From: Caprella mutica
Lineage: Eukaryota > Arthropoda > Malacostraca > Amphipoda > Caprellidae
Direction of reading: 5' to 3'
Assembly: GCA_947561585.1 (NCBI GenBank)
Contig: CANNZV010001471.1
Coordinates: forward strand, 1-64,000
Length of the DNA stretch: 64,000 nt
Shown here: one piece after another, positions 10,128 to 21,629 of the stretch
How the letters are laid out: each line of letters opens with the position of its first letter
Position numbering within the stretch: position 1 is the stretch's first letter
Notes under the pieces: generated by a model
Told to the model about the DNA's origin: nothing
Seen by the model: only the letters and a program-made list of their open reading frames with translations
Database searches by the model: none
Translations under genes and position numbers: made by a program

Positions 10128-10217
10128 GGGAAAGTTACGAATTATCGGTCGGTTCCACATCTTTTATTTCCTTATGTGACCGAAGACGTGGAACAGACCA
10201 ATAATTCGTAACTTACA
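10128..10217. mobile_element. Minimal MITE, GGGTAAGTT family (90 bp)
   Basis: The left arm GTTACGAATTATCGGTCGG and TTCCACATC pairs with the right arm GACGTGGAACAGACC and AATAATTCGTAACTTAC. Almost the whole loop is deleted, leaving a near-pure hairpin. Confidence 0.8.
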
Positions 10218-10489
10218 CTTCTAATGTATAGATGTTTTCTGAATCTTTTCCGAGTATCAGACACATGTTAAATGGCTTCTTTTTCTTATTGGTAAATTGG
10301 TTCTATGACAGAAATGTCAGCCATTGATGTTTTCCAAAGAAGATTCGCAATGATGGCTTTATAGTCAACTGCCTTAATTCTATAGACTTTAACAGGAAGA
10401 AACTATAGCGATATCTTATTTCTTGATTACAGTCTGTATATATCATGAAATGAATTGACATAACAGTAATTTAGTTAATTTGTGTAGAA
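10218..10489. other. Intergenic DNA
   Basis: No ORF or repeat recognised. Confidence 0.4.
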
Positions 10490-10830
10490 TAAGGGCCCCG
10501 CACACGAGCGTCTCTTTACCGCACGGCAAGAGACGGACAATTCTGAACACAGGGTAATGCGCTTCATTGACGGATGGTGACTGCCGCACTACCAGTCAAT
10601 TCTATATAATCTACGTGTGGGTGCGCACACGGACGGTTTGTTGCCGCATCTTTCAATGGTAATTGTCAGTAAATAGTAGAGATTGAAACATTTTTACTGG
10701 ACATAAAAGAAAAAAAATTGTTCCTACATTTTAACAGTCTGTGAGTCATTACAAAATAATAAAACGAGAAAACAGAGTTAATTCAGGTTTCACGTTGCGT
10801 CGAAGAGACGCTTGTTTGCGTGGGCCCTTA
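10490..10830. mobile_element. TIR element with AAGGGCCC ends (about 340 bp)
   Basis: The left end AAGGGCCCCGCACACGAGCG then TCTCTT is mirrored by AAGAGACGCTTG and TTTGCGTGGGCCCTT at the right. The interior is GC-richer than the surroundings (GCACGGCAAGAGACGG, GGTTTGTTGCCGCATC) and has a second internal CGCACACGGACGG motif. No coding capacity; the superfamily is not assigned because the flanking duplication is ambiguous. Confidence 0.75.
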
Positions 10831-11600
10831 TAGTGTGAATGTTGTCAAAATTAGATAAATACTATCCAAATACTATCCAATAAATACTACCCAAGATAAA
10901 TAATATTTATTTTCCAAAATATTCCAAATAATCATACCCAAACAACCTAAAATGTATGATGTTTACCAAATTCGTAAGTGATTTTTTCTGGTTAATTGCG
11001 TATATGTTTCAATAGGAAATGGAAAATATGTTCACTAAAATATGTATATATTGAAAATTTTCTTCTTCATTCAAATAAGTCTCGTAGACATGAAAAGGTT
11101 CGGTTCATCGCTTGGAAAACGTAGTAGAGTGTCTGTAAGAGAAATTGATTTCCCCGAGGAATTAACACGGATAAATGAACGGCAAGTTCTTTTATATTAG
11201 TTATAAACATCAAAAATGTTGATGTGAACATTTTGAATTATTATAGCAAAATATTTCTGAATAGTGACTAAGATTTATAATGAAAATCAATGTTAATAAA
11301 TTCAGCGAATGATTTTAACATTATAACTTTATTCAAGAACTATAAAATAAATCCTCTGAATTTTTCTGGAGAATAATTAGGAGGTTTCTTTTAAGAATCA
11401 GAGCAAAGTTTTGAATTGTACGCAATGTTCCGGGTATTGTTTATCACCTCATTCAGTTTAATTAGAAGGAGACTATTAGTGCGAAGTGGGCTATGTACTT
11501 AGACCACTTTATCACCCTAACTAAAAGCTGCCTAGTGAGAACACACTGACTAACAACGTCGGTAATGAACTGCGGTATTGGCTTCGAGGAACGTCAGGCG
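10831..11600. other. Intergenic DNA, about 770 bp
   Basis: It includes a short AATACTATCCAA repetition near 10855-10910. A somewhat higher-complexity stretch at about 11090-11180 and 11450-11600 shows no ORF or known motif. Confidence 0.45.
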
Positions 11601-12160
11601 TAGGGAGACGTTAAAACAAGTAAAGAGATGTTAAAACATATAAAGAGATGTTAAAACACGAACAGAGATGTTCAAACACGTAGAGAGATGTTAAAACACG
11701 AACAGAGATGTTCAAACACGTACAGAGATGTTCAAACACGTACAGAGATGTTCAAATACGTACAGAGATGTTCAAACACGTAAAGAGATGTTAAAACACG
11801 AACAGAGATGTTCAAACACGTAGAGAGATGTTAAAACACGAACAGAGATGTTCAAACACGTAGAGAGATGTTCAAACACGTACAGAGATGTTAAAACACG
11901 TACAGAGATGTTCAAACACGTACAGAGATGTTAAAACATGTACAGAGATGTTCAAACACGTACAGAGATGTTCAAACACGTACAGAGATGTTCAAATACG
12001 TACAGAGATGTTCAAACACGTAAAGAGATGTTAAAACACGAACAGAGATGTTCAAACACGTAGAGAGATGTTAAAACACGAACAGAGATGTTCAAACACG
12101 TAGAGAGATGTTCAAACACGTACAGAGATGTTAAAACACGTACAGAGATGTTCAAATACG
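11601..12160. repeat. Minisatellite, 20-bp unit, about 28 copies with higher-order repeat
   Basis: Unit ACAGAGATGTTCAAACACGT with variants TAGAGAG, TAAAGAG, GTTAAAAC and AAATACG. The order of variants at about 11701-11900 is repeated at about 11941-12140, so a 12-unit (240-bp) block was duplicated as a whole. Confidence 0.97.
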
Positions 12161-12592
12161 AATATAAAAACATTTTGTAATTGTTTTCAGAATAAAGATT
12201 CTCCTAATTGGATCATTATTAATAGTTATTAAATCAAATATGTGTACTAAATAACACACTATTATACACCACACACACTACACACTGTGTTTTATTTAGC
12301 ACGAGTACAATGAACACACCAAAGCCACATCTAACAATTGCGAATTTAATCCCTATCTTTGGTATTGAATTTAGAGAAAGGATTTCGTGGAGGTTTGCTG
12401 ATGTGTATTTGTAATAATAATTAAGTAGATCTATTTTAGTGCTTTGATAAGTAGATTTGATAATAATCGCTATCATTCTATTTCTTCCATTAACGTTTAA
12501 TTTGCTGAGAATAGAGAAATTTGAAATATAACATCTTGTTATATTGGTTGATAGTAAATCTCAATCATCATCAGCTACACACTGTCAAGACT
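12161..12592. other. Intergenic DNA
   Basis: An 80-codon minus ORF (12234-12476) has no recognisable domain, and part of it comes from a CACACTACACACTG-like low-complexity stretch. Not called as a gene. Confidence 0.4.
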
Positions 12593-13224
12593 AAAGGGCA
12601 TTTTAGACGTGATCATTTTGTATCAGCAACAAATGTCGCACATCTATTTTTGTACACGGCAAGCAATCAGTTTAGACGAGAATACGGTGCGAGGATACTC
12701 TAGTGTCGCACAAGCGACTGTATAGAGTTAAAATTACTTACTATTAGCTATACCAAATGATTTGAGGTTGGGAACTTCGAGAGATAAATTAAATAGGTAG
12801 TTTTACTTTGATACAAAATTAAGAGAAGAAGCTTTTTGTTGTTATATGTTCACAGATCTTTTTGACTTTTAAATGAGTCAATAATTAACGACAATGAGTA
12901 ACATAATTAACGACATGAAATAATAAGTTGAGAGGACGTCGAAACTATAATATTGGCTGTACTTCATATGATTATATTGTAAAAAACATATTTGATTATA
13001 TTAATAAATGTGAGTGATCGTTATATCTTGTTGAGCTTAGCAGTGACCCACTCATCTCCCTCTGACAGCCAATCACACACTGTCGCGCGACACCAACTCG
13101 TACTGGACGAATTGAGAAATGTAGATAAAAAATGTGGCTGATATAACCACATTTATAACCGGTGACAGTCCTGAAACAATTTGTCGCGCGACATTGTGAA
13201 AATGTATCACGTCTAAAAGGGCTT
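12593..13224. mobile_element. TIR element, about 630 bp
   Basis: The left end AGGGCATTTTAGACGTGATC then ATTTTGTATCA is matched in inverse by ATGTATCACGTCTAAAAGGG at the right; just inside lie AACAAATGTCGC and GACATTGTG-type sequences, with TGTCGCGCGACA words in the interior. No transposase frame is visible, so this is presumably a non-autonomous DNA element. Confidence 0.7.
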
Positions 13225-13997
13225 CGACTCAGACCTACCTATCTTTATCTCCGGAAAAAAAACATTTATTTTTTGTAGCATATGATTTATCTGAGACAGG
13301 ATTAGCAAGGTATTCATCCCCCACATCACGCCTGCCGGGTTTTTTCCCAACAAAGATCCGGTCAACTTTTGCTGCTCAAGTCACCACTTATCTGGTGGCT
13401 TAACGCCAGGAAAAAAATGAGCCCACATCAAGCCAGTTTCAGAGCTGTTGAATCAACCACGGACCAGTACCTCGGACTATCGCAACAGATAGTCGATGAA
13501 TTTCAAGCAACAACAGAATAGCAAGAGTCAGAGTGGGACACATTATTGGAAAAGGAGCCGTGTTGTTTCCACTATTGTTTGTCCTCTTTTTGAATGACCT
13601 ACTGCTCCTCTTCAAAAGGGACACTTTTGCTAGCGCTACCAGACTGGAGCACCTCAAAGTGTGCTATGGAATATCCATTATCGGGACAAAAAGCTCTCTC
13701 TGATCCAGATCACCAGACACTGTAGCCTCCCTGGAATTGACTAATTCTGGCTGGTGAGGAGTGCACGGAGGAGCAGGGGGAGGTTCCTGAGCATGGAGCC
13801 ATGAGGCGGGCAATGACCGTAAGAGAGGCGGGAGGCGTTGGGAGTTTTAGGCATGAGGCGCCGTAAGGTGTCTACGTTTGGGGGCTGAGAGAGAAGGAGG
13901 AGACTTCCCTAACGAAACCGTAACGAGCCGCCCTCACCCGCTACCGCACTGTTCATCACACAGACCTTGGGAGCTTAAGCTGAAATCTCTTATCAGT
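13225..13997 (+). other. GC-richer patch, likely retroelement-derived
   Basis: Base composition shifts sharply from the AT-rich surroundings (GAGGAGCAGGGGGAGG, GAGGCGGGAGGCG, AGCCGCCCTCACCCGC). It encloses the reverse transcriptase relic at 13516-13660. The rest has no readable frame. Composition and the RT remnant fit an old LINE insertion of foreign base composition. Confidence 0.4.
13516..13660 (+). pseudogene. Relic of a non-LTR (LINE-type) reverse transcriptase
   Basis: In one plus-strand frame the segment reads NNRIARVRVGHIIGKGAVLF then PLLFVLFLNDLLLL. This has the spacing of the RT-domain motif usually written G-x-PQG-x-x-x-x-P-x-LF-x-x-x-x-ND-L, in which the PQG is degraded to KGA. 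A stop interrupts just upstream, and no catalytic FADD/YADD box can be read downstream. A 72-codon minus-strand ORF over the same DNA is the shadow. The element type within LINEs cannot be told. Confidence 0.45.
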
Positions 13998-14728
13998 CGC
14001 CAAAGATGACAACAACAACGGATATAAAACTAACTCAATTCACAACTCTTCTCATCATCTACACACTGTCAAGACGAAAACTCATTCCACAATCTTCCAC
14101 TTCTGACGAATTAACAAGTTTATGAGACCTTCTCCCCCTCCACACTTCCCTCCAAGTTATCCATTATTCTTACGGGAGCAAGAAGTCACTTAAAGAATTC
14201 CTTGTAGTCTTCTGTTTGCTTAATGCGAATATATTTGTCTAATGGAAACATGATTCACAGCACTTGTCATAAGGATTTAATATCCTTCTGTATTGTTAAA
14301 TATATGTGTACTTTATTAATAATTGTGGATATTATTGCGGAGGATTATGTAGACAATACAATATTAATGAATAACTTTAATTATTCCATAATTACATACA
14401 AGCTGCCTACATTACTCTCCCAGTGAAATGTGATTATACTTTTTCCAATTCTCTTAAATGTGGCATGCGTAATCACCAGAAACTGAGTGATAAAAGTAAC
14501 GACGGGAGAGAATAGCCGTCATTAGGGATGTACTTCATTTATTGTAATACTGAATCATAATTTCTATAATCCGTCCTTTTTATAACAAAGGAGATAGAAG
14601 TTTCAATGGATGAATATAAACGAACTCGTGCCCAGCTCTGACATAATGGGACATATTGTACAAAAGTTGAAATGAATTTCACTGTGGAAATTATTGCATT
14701 GCGTCCGAAATACATGGAGAGCAATTCA
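13998..14728. other. Intergenic DNA, about 730 bp
   Basis: Short ORFs (14223-14426 plus, 14539-14724 minus) are AT-driven and motif-free. No repeat recognised. Confidence 0.45.
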
Positions 14729-15669
14729 GTAGAATGATAACTATTGTAGAGTGGAATGATAACTATTGTAGAGAGGAATGATAACTATTGTAGAGTGGAA
14801 TGATAACTATTGTAGAGAGGAGTGATAACTATTGTAGAGTGGAATGATAACTATTGTAGAGTGGAGGTAGAATGATAACTATTGTACAGTGGAGGTAGAA
14901 TGATAACTATTGTAGAGTGGAATGATAACTATTGTAGAGTGGAATGATAACTATTGTAGAGTGGAATGATAACTATTGTACAGTGGAGGTAGAATGATAA
15001 CTATTGTAGAGTGGAATGATAACTATTGTAGAGAGGAGGTAGAATGATAACTATTGTAGAGTGGAATGATAACTATTGTAGAGAGGAGGTAGAATGATAA
15101 CTATTGTAGAGTGGAATGATAACTATTGTAGAGAGGAGGTAGAATGATAACTATTGTAGAGTGGAATGATAACTATTGTAGAGAGGAGGTAGAATGATAA
15201 CTATTGTAGAGTGGAATGATAACTATTGTAGAGAGGAGGTAGAATGATAACTATTGTAGAGTGGAATGATAACTATTGTAGAGAGGAGGTAGAATGATAA
15301 CTATTGTAGAGTGGAATGATAACTATTGTAGAGAGGAGGTAGAATGATAACTATTGTAGAGTGGAATGATAACTATTGTAGAGAGGAGGTAGAATGATAA
15401 CTATTGTAGAGTGGAATGATAACTATTGTAGAGAGGAGGTAGAATGATAACTATTGTAGAGTGGAATGATAACTATTGTAGAGAGGAGGTAGAATGATAA
15501 CTATTGTAGAGTGGAATGATAACTATTGTAGAGAGGAGGTAGAATGATAACTATTGTAGAGTGGAATGATAACTATTGTAGAGAGGAGGTAGAATGATAA
15601 CTATTGTAGAGTGGAATGATAACTATTGTAGAGAGGAGGTAGAATGATAACTATTGTAGAGTGGAATGA
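14729..15669. repeat. Minisatellite, 22- and 28-bp subunits fixed as a 50-bp dimer
   Basis: Every unit contains GAATGATAACTATTGTAGAG, followed by TGG (22 bp) or AGGAGGTA (28 bp). From about 15010 to the right end the two alternate perfectly as a 50-bp dimer for about 13 rounds; to the left the order is irregular and includes CAGTGGAGGTA variants. The regular right part is evidently the younger amplification. Confidence 0.97.
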
Positions 15670-16330
15670 AACTTTTCATTGAAATTTCATATATACATTT
15701 TTTTGTATTCAAAACACAGTACATCTCTAATGACCAAAAGTTACATGTATTTGTTTTAGATGAAAACTAATAATGTTTTTGTGTAGCTTTTAGTTATTCA
15801 ATCAGATACGGAAATGAAACCATCGATTGATTCTCTTTGATGCATTCTTTAATATTTTGATATTGAATTTTTCATTTGAGTAATAACAACAAAATAATAC
15901 ATCGAATTAGTAATTAGCATCTTGATCTATATTATTTATTTTAATTTATAGAATTTGCTAAACTGTTTCATGATTAATGATATTCATTGAAGAAAAACTT
16001 TAATCTATATTAACGTAAGGAAACATGGCAATAAACGGACACTCTCAGTAAATGGAAAGTGACTGTTCAAATCTAAAAGTAAGATTTTTTCATGAAAATG
16101 GTAATGCCCACTTTCCGAACCCGTAACAGTGATATTTAACTCAACTGTGACAGACTGAGAAGATCGACGGTGGATTTGAAATACCTTTCACTGATCCAGA
16201 CCATAAAATGCGGACAATTTATGTGTCTTTAATGTGCGCCATAAATCATAATGGTGGAAAGCTCCATGGGCCTCTTTTTAAGCTTTCATTTAATAATAAA
16301 CTTTAAATAAATTAATGAGGTGCGTACACT
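15670..16330. other. Intergenic DNA with a more complex stretch
   Basis: From about 16010 to 16290 the sequence is less AT-biased and not repetitive in this window (AATGTGCGCCATAAATCATA is an example word). This could be conserved non-coding or intronic DNA; nothing in it is diagnostic. Confidence 0.4.
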
Positions 16331-16468
16331 GGGTAAGTTACGAGTTATTGACCAGTTACACATTATCGATCATATTGAAAAATATACATTTTAACCCGTT
16401 CTTTTAAATTATGTTATTTTTGCTGTATGGTCGAAATGGGGAATCGGCCGATAAATCGAAACTTACCC
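16331..16468. mobile_element. MITE, GGGTAAGTT family (138 bp)
   Basis: It begins GGGTAAGTTACGAGTTATTG and ends CCGATAAATCGAAACTTACC. Inner arms CAGTTACACATTATCGATC and GTCGAAATGGGGAATCGG have drifted. Confidence 0.8.
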
Positions 16469-17540
16469 TAATTGATATCTAATAATGGTGACCGAATGAA
16501 TAGAAGAGGAAACCCATTTTAAATTAGTTTATTTTACAAACGATTTAAGTTGAAATTTAAAAAAAATACAGATTCATTCGTTTATTTTTCTGCAACTATT
16601 TTGAAAATCTGTTAAAGTTACGACTAAATTAGATTTCCTGCAGCGAATAAAAAAAACCCGGAAAATACGAAAAAATATTCCAATTAGTTTTAATTTATTT
16701 CCATATGGTAGTAGTAAAAACTAAATCATACTATTTTTCATTCAATTAACATTTTGTTTATTGACTCTTTCATTCACGGAAATACATCTTCATCACCAAT
16801 CAAGATATCTTCTACAAAACGTACATTTCTTTGCTGAAACCATCTTGCAAAACTCAAACGGTGAATGCGGTAAATCAGTTCTAAGAGTTCGAGTCTTACA
16901 TGCTCCTTGAAAGGATGGTACTTCAAATCGTATTTTTAAATAATTTAGTGAAATGTGTCTTTAGTGATATGTCTAATTCATTCCTTCTGTTTTTTTTTTG
17001 GATTCTCAATAAGTTGTTAATGAATAAGAATAATGTTTTCCTGTGTTCATTCTGTTCTCCTGCGACCTGATAGATTTTTGTTCAAATTTAAAGTTGCTTC
17101 TTCAGTTTTGAACTTATTAACATTTGTCTATATGGTTTTATAGTTGGTGGGAATCTTGCCGGAAAGCATTGTTTAAAATGGTGTTGGACCTGTTCAAAAT
17201 TTTCAAAAAATTGTTACCTTCTAGTATTATAATGTAAGTATAACAGTTATAGGTATTTTGAAAAATATTAAAAATTCATAATAAAAAAATTAAAATATAC
17301 TTTTTAAAATTAAATCAATAAGTAAATTCCATTAGTCAAATGCGGTAGTTATTAACTAAATAATAATCACTGTTAAAATGTCCTAATCAATTATTTAGTT
17401 AATTAAATAAGTTGATTGGTTAATTAATTTTGAAATTGTGTTATCGTGGACTTTTACTCCTCTTCATTTTCTAAATTGAAAACCAAACTTAGAAGCAAAA
17501 CTTTAAATGAATTTATGATTATGTAGATTAGTTAGGGATA
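16469..17540. other. Intergenic DNA, about 1.07 kb
   Basis: AT-rich, apparently unique, no ORF above 60 codons. Long T and A runs only. Confidence 0.45.
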
Positions 17541-18346
17541 ACTTGTCATATCTAGTCATATCTAGTCATATCTAGTCATATCTAGTCATATCTATTCATA
17601 TCTAGTCATATCTAGTCATATCTAGTCATATCTAGTCATATCTAGTAATACCTTGTCATATCTAGTCATATTTAGTCATATCTAGTCATATCTAGTCATA
17701 TCTAGTCATATCTAGTCATATCTAGTCATATTTAGTCATATTTAGTCATATCTAGTCATATCTAGTCATATCTAGTAATACCTTGTTATATCTAGTCATA
17801 TTTAGTCATATCTAGTCATATTTAGTCATATCTAGTAATACCTTGTCATATCTAGTCATATCTAGTCATATTTAGTCATATCTAGTCATATCTAGTCATA
17901 TCTAGTCATATTTAGTCATATCTAGTCATATCTAGTCATATTTAGTCATATCTAGCATTATCTAGTCATATTTAGTCATATCTAGTAATATCTTGTCATA
18001 TCTAGTCATATCTAGTCATATCTAGTCATATCTAGTCATATCTAGTCTTATCTAGTCATATCTAGCATTATCTAGTCATATCTAGAATTATCTAGTCATA
18101 TCTAATCATATCTAATCATATCTTGTCCTATCTAGTCATACTTAGTCATATCTAGTCATATCTAGTCATATCTAGTCAAATCTAGTCATATCTAGTCATA
18201 CTTAGTCATATCTAGTCATATCTAGTTATATCTAGTCAAATCTAGTCATATCTAGTCTTATCTAGTCATATCTAGTCATATCTAGTCAAATCTAGTCATA
18301 TCTAGTCTTATCTAGTCATATCTTGTCATATCTTGTCTTATATCAC
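17541..18346. repeat. Short tandem array, 10-bp unit, about 80 copies
   Basis: Unit TCTAGTCATA; common variants are TTTAGTCATA, TCTAGTAATA with CCTTG, and TCTAGCATTA. The 10-bp period is close to one helical turn, so the TA/CTAG steps recur on the same face of the DNA. It ends at CTTATATCACATTG. Confidence 0.97.
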
Positions 18347-18356
18347 ATTGTAGATA

Positions 18357-18595
18357 TCGAACCAGTTCTCTTTGCAGATGTAGAACCAGTTTATTTGTAG
18401 ATGTATAACTAGTACTATTTGTAGATGTAAACCAGTTCTCTCTGTAGATGTATAACTAGTACTATTTGTAGATGTAAACCAGTTCTCTCTGTAGATGTAT
18501 TACTAGTACTATTTGTAGATGTAAACCAGTTCTCTCTGTAGATGTATAACTAGTACTATTTGTAGATGTAAACCAGTTCTCTGCAGAACCAGATA
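18357..18595. repeat. Minisatellite, 47-bp unit, about 4-5 copies
   Basis: Each unit joins GTAGATGTAAACCAGTTCTC and GTAGATGTATAACTAGTACT; GTAGATG occurs twice per unit, so the unit arose by fusion of two shorter related words. It starts 11 bp after the 10-bp array. Confidence 0.92.
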
Positions 18596-19061
18596 ATCAC
18601 ACAGAAGGAACAGTTCTTCCTTTCATCTTCATAAAGATTGATACAATAATTAAGAAAGTTTATTGCCAGCTAAGCAAACGTCTGGAGTTTTTGGAAGAGA
18701 ATCTTTTTATAACCGTGAGATTCTGTGTGCCCAAAAAGGTTATGTTTCTTCATGGTCTATTTAACTATACTATACCAGGTCGTGGTGTCTTCCGTCTCAA
18801 ATTATGAAATTATAAATGTATTAAACATTGCATAAGATATTTGAGATCCTGTCTCTACCGCATACGTTGCTATCGATAGTGTATTGCCTGAGTATATGTT
18901 TTTACTGATATTGGCATTTACGTAAACTCTTTTCTGATTGATCAGCAAGGAAGAAAGGGCGGAGCTCTAGACCATTAGTGCTCCACCCCCTGATGGGTCC
19001 TCCTTCTTGTAGTTAGTTTTCGGTGAATTGAATTTCTTTACAAATAATAAGAACTTTTAAA
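18596..19061. other. Intergenic DNA
   Basis: Mixed composition, no gene seen. CTCCACCCCCTGATGGGTCC at about 18982 is the only GC-rich word. Confidence 0.4.
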
Positions 19062-19170
19062 CTCGCAACAAAATTGGCTGTAATGAAGTTTGTTGTATCA
19101 ACTTCTTTGTTGTACTGCACACTTCATGATCATTTAATGTCCTGGCAGGGGGGTTTGGGGGGCGTCACGC
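19062..19170 (+). repeat. Solo core F
   Basis: GTTTGTTGTATCAACTTC, TTGTTGTACTGCACACTTC and ATGATCATTTAATGTCCTGG followed by a G run match the internal block of 7336-7652 and 52380-52881. The typical inverted ends are not evident. Confidence 0.6.
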
Positions 19171-19500
19171 CTCCATATACACTTATTGGTCAATCTCAAT
19201 AGCCAATCAGTGAGCTAGTAACCCTAACACCAAAATCATTGAAAATGTATCCGCAAGGAAGACTACTTTTAAAACTGTATTATTATTGGTTGTGACCTTT
19301 TAATTTCCAACCCTAGAGTTGCCACCCGTGATTTACACTGGGTAATATAGACAGTTTGACAAGTGTGGAACTTAATTAATTTGCTAATATTTATAAAAAG
19401 TACTCTTCATTATTATGAAAGTGTATTAGGTTACTAACAATAATAGTGTATCTAAGTTAACCCTGACAAAATGATTAATTTCTTGGATGTTAAAGAGAAT
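19171..19500. other. Intergenic DNA
   Basis: No gene or repeat recognised. Confidence 0.4.
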
Positions 19501-19560
19501 ATTCCAGGCAAGAAAGATTTAATCCTGGGATATTCCTTAAATCCTTCTTGCCTGGGGAAT
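19501..19560. repeat. 60-bp hairpin, compact relative of the 49538-50129 element
   Basis: The left arm ATTCCAGGCAAGAAAGATTT pairs with the right arm AAATCCTTCTTGCCTGGGGAAT (1 mismatch and a 2-nt bulge) around ATCCTGGGATATTCC. Similar arms (CCAAGCAAGAAGGATTTA and TAATCCTTTTTGCCTTGG) flank the large 42/46-bp array at 49.5 kb. Confidence 0.75.
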
Positions 19561-19967
19561 GTCATGATTTATTGCTTAGGAACTCTAAAGTTCTGAACTG
19601 TTTAGATAACTCCGATCATGATAACGGAGTAGATTATTAAAAATAATATTACTTTATTATTATAGATGTTTGATTATCTTTATATTTATATGCTATGAAC
19701 TAAAATTTCAAATATGAATAACTATATATATCAATAACTATGAAATAACCTTATTTCTTTCTCAATACTTTGTTTGTTACTTCAAATCTATTGTAATATT
19801 GCATTCTGAATTAGATGGAGATTATTGCTTTCATTCACATTTCTGTTTAAAATGAGACACGTATTTCTTAGCAGAATAAAAATCATCCCCAATATATGAA
19901 AATAATTAATTCAATTATCAAATTAATGTTCAATTACAATTAACGCCAATTTTTTATTGCAATAATT
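19561..19967. other. AT-rich intergenic DNA
   Basis: Nothing recognised. Confidence 0.4.
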
Positions 19968-20652
19968 CCCTAATCCATGTTGTTATAACTCATTTACAAC
20001 ATAGTATAACTCCTAATCCATGTTGTTATAACTCATTTACAACATATTATAACTCCTAATCCATGTTGTTATAATTCATTTACAACATATTATAACTCCT
20101 AATCCATGTTGTTGTAACTCATTTACAACATATTATAACTCCTAATCCATGTTGTTGTAACTCATTCACAACATAGTATAACTCCTAATCCATGTTGTTG
20201 TAACTCATTTACAACATATTATTACTCCTAATCCATGTTGTTATAACTCATTTACAACATAGTATAACTCCTAATCCATGTTGTTATAACTCATTTTCAA
20301 CATATTATAACTCCTAATCCATGTTGTTATAACTCATTTACAACATATTATAATTCCTAATCCATGTTTTTTTAACTCATTTACAGCATATTATAACTCC
20401 TAATCCATGTTGTTGTAACTCATTCACAACATATTATAACTCCTAATCCATGTTGTTATAACTCATTTACAACATATTATAACTCCTAATCCATGTTGTT
20501 GTAACTCATTTACAACATATTATAACTCCTAATCCATGTTGTTGTAACTCATTTACAACATATTAGAACCCCTAATCCATGTTGTTATAACTCATTCACA
20601 ACATATTAGAACTCCTAATCAATGTTGTTGTAACTCATTCACAACATATTGA
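19968..20652. repeat. Minisatellite, 43-bp unit, about 15-16 copies, each with a small hairpin
   Basis: Core CTAATCCATGTTGTTATAAC followed by TCATTTACAACATATTATAA. Within each unit ATGTTGT and ACAACAT are exact inverse words separated by 12 nt. Most variants (TTATAACTC/TTGTAACTC, TTTAC/TTCAC) leave these words intact; one copy near 20360 is degraded. Confidence 0.97.
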
Positions 20653-21620
20653 AACAATGAAACAAATTTATTGGATGTAAAAAGCATAATACACATTAAA
20701 AGAATTAAAGTAGTTTTTGCAAGTGTAGTTATCCAAGCCCTTTTATAAATTGATGTACATTGTAGGGCCTTTTCGGAAGAGTTGTGACACTATTGGTAAT
20801 ATGAAAAATAAAGCTAGGATAAATAAAAGATAACTAGATAAATGGAAATGAAAACATAAGGCTATGATTAATAATAATAGAACTAGCGGACAAAGTAATC
20901 GTAGCTGCAATGTTCGATAAATACGAAGGGATGACCGAATAATTGCCGTGTGTACACAGAGAGTCGCTAAAATATCGAGGGATTAGGTCGCAAAATCTGT
21001 TTTTAACGAAAACCGTAATTGAATTTCACTGGATATTGTTTAACAAATGGAAAAAGTAATTACTCTTTATTTGCTTCTGTTATTGCCAAGAAACTAAATT
21101 AATGAAACTTGGAAAAATAAATATTTAATATATATATATATATATATCAATGATGAATTTTAATGTTAATGAAATAAAATAAGTAATTATGATTAAATCA
21201 AATATTAATTTAAAAAATTTCAATTGATTTTGATTAATTTCTTTAATTAATAATTAAATTAATATAAAATAAACTGAAAATAAGCTGCAAATAAAATAAA
21301 GTTTATTAATAAAAGTTTTATTGTTTTAATAATTAAATTACATTTCTCTGAATTTTTTACATTTGAAGTTATTATTCTTATAATCATTTAATTAATTATT
21401 TTTCATTACAAGGTGTATGATTTCACCTTTACTTCGATTTAAATTAACTATATGAAGTCTAACCATAATGATAATAATAATGATTTAAACCATTAAATGG
21501 AAGTGGAGATAATTAGCATTTCTAATTACTAGAAGTTACTAATTTGATTTAAAGTCTTCCTTCCTTCACTTCCAATCTTAAACTTAGGAAAATATTTACT
21601 GAGTTAATTGGAGAGAAGTT
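20653..21620. other. Very AT-rich intergenic DNA, about 970 bp
   Basis: It includes an (AT)n run at about 21129-21147 and AATTAAATTAATATAAAATAA-like stretches. No gene seen. Confidence 0.45.
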
Positions 21621-21629
21621 ATTCTAATA

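Noticed and set aside
13439..13657. 72-codon minus-strand ORF as a gene
   Set aside because: The plus strand shows an RT-like reading over the same bases; the minus ORF has no motif.
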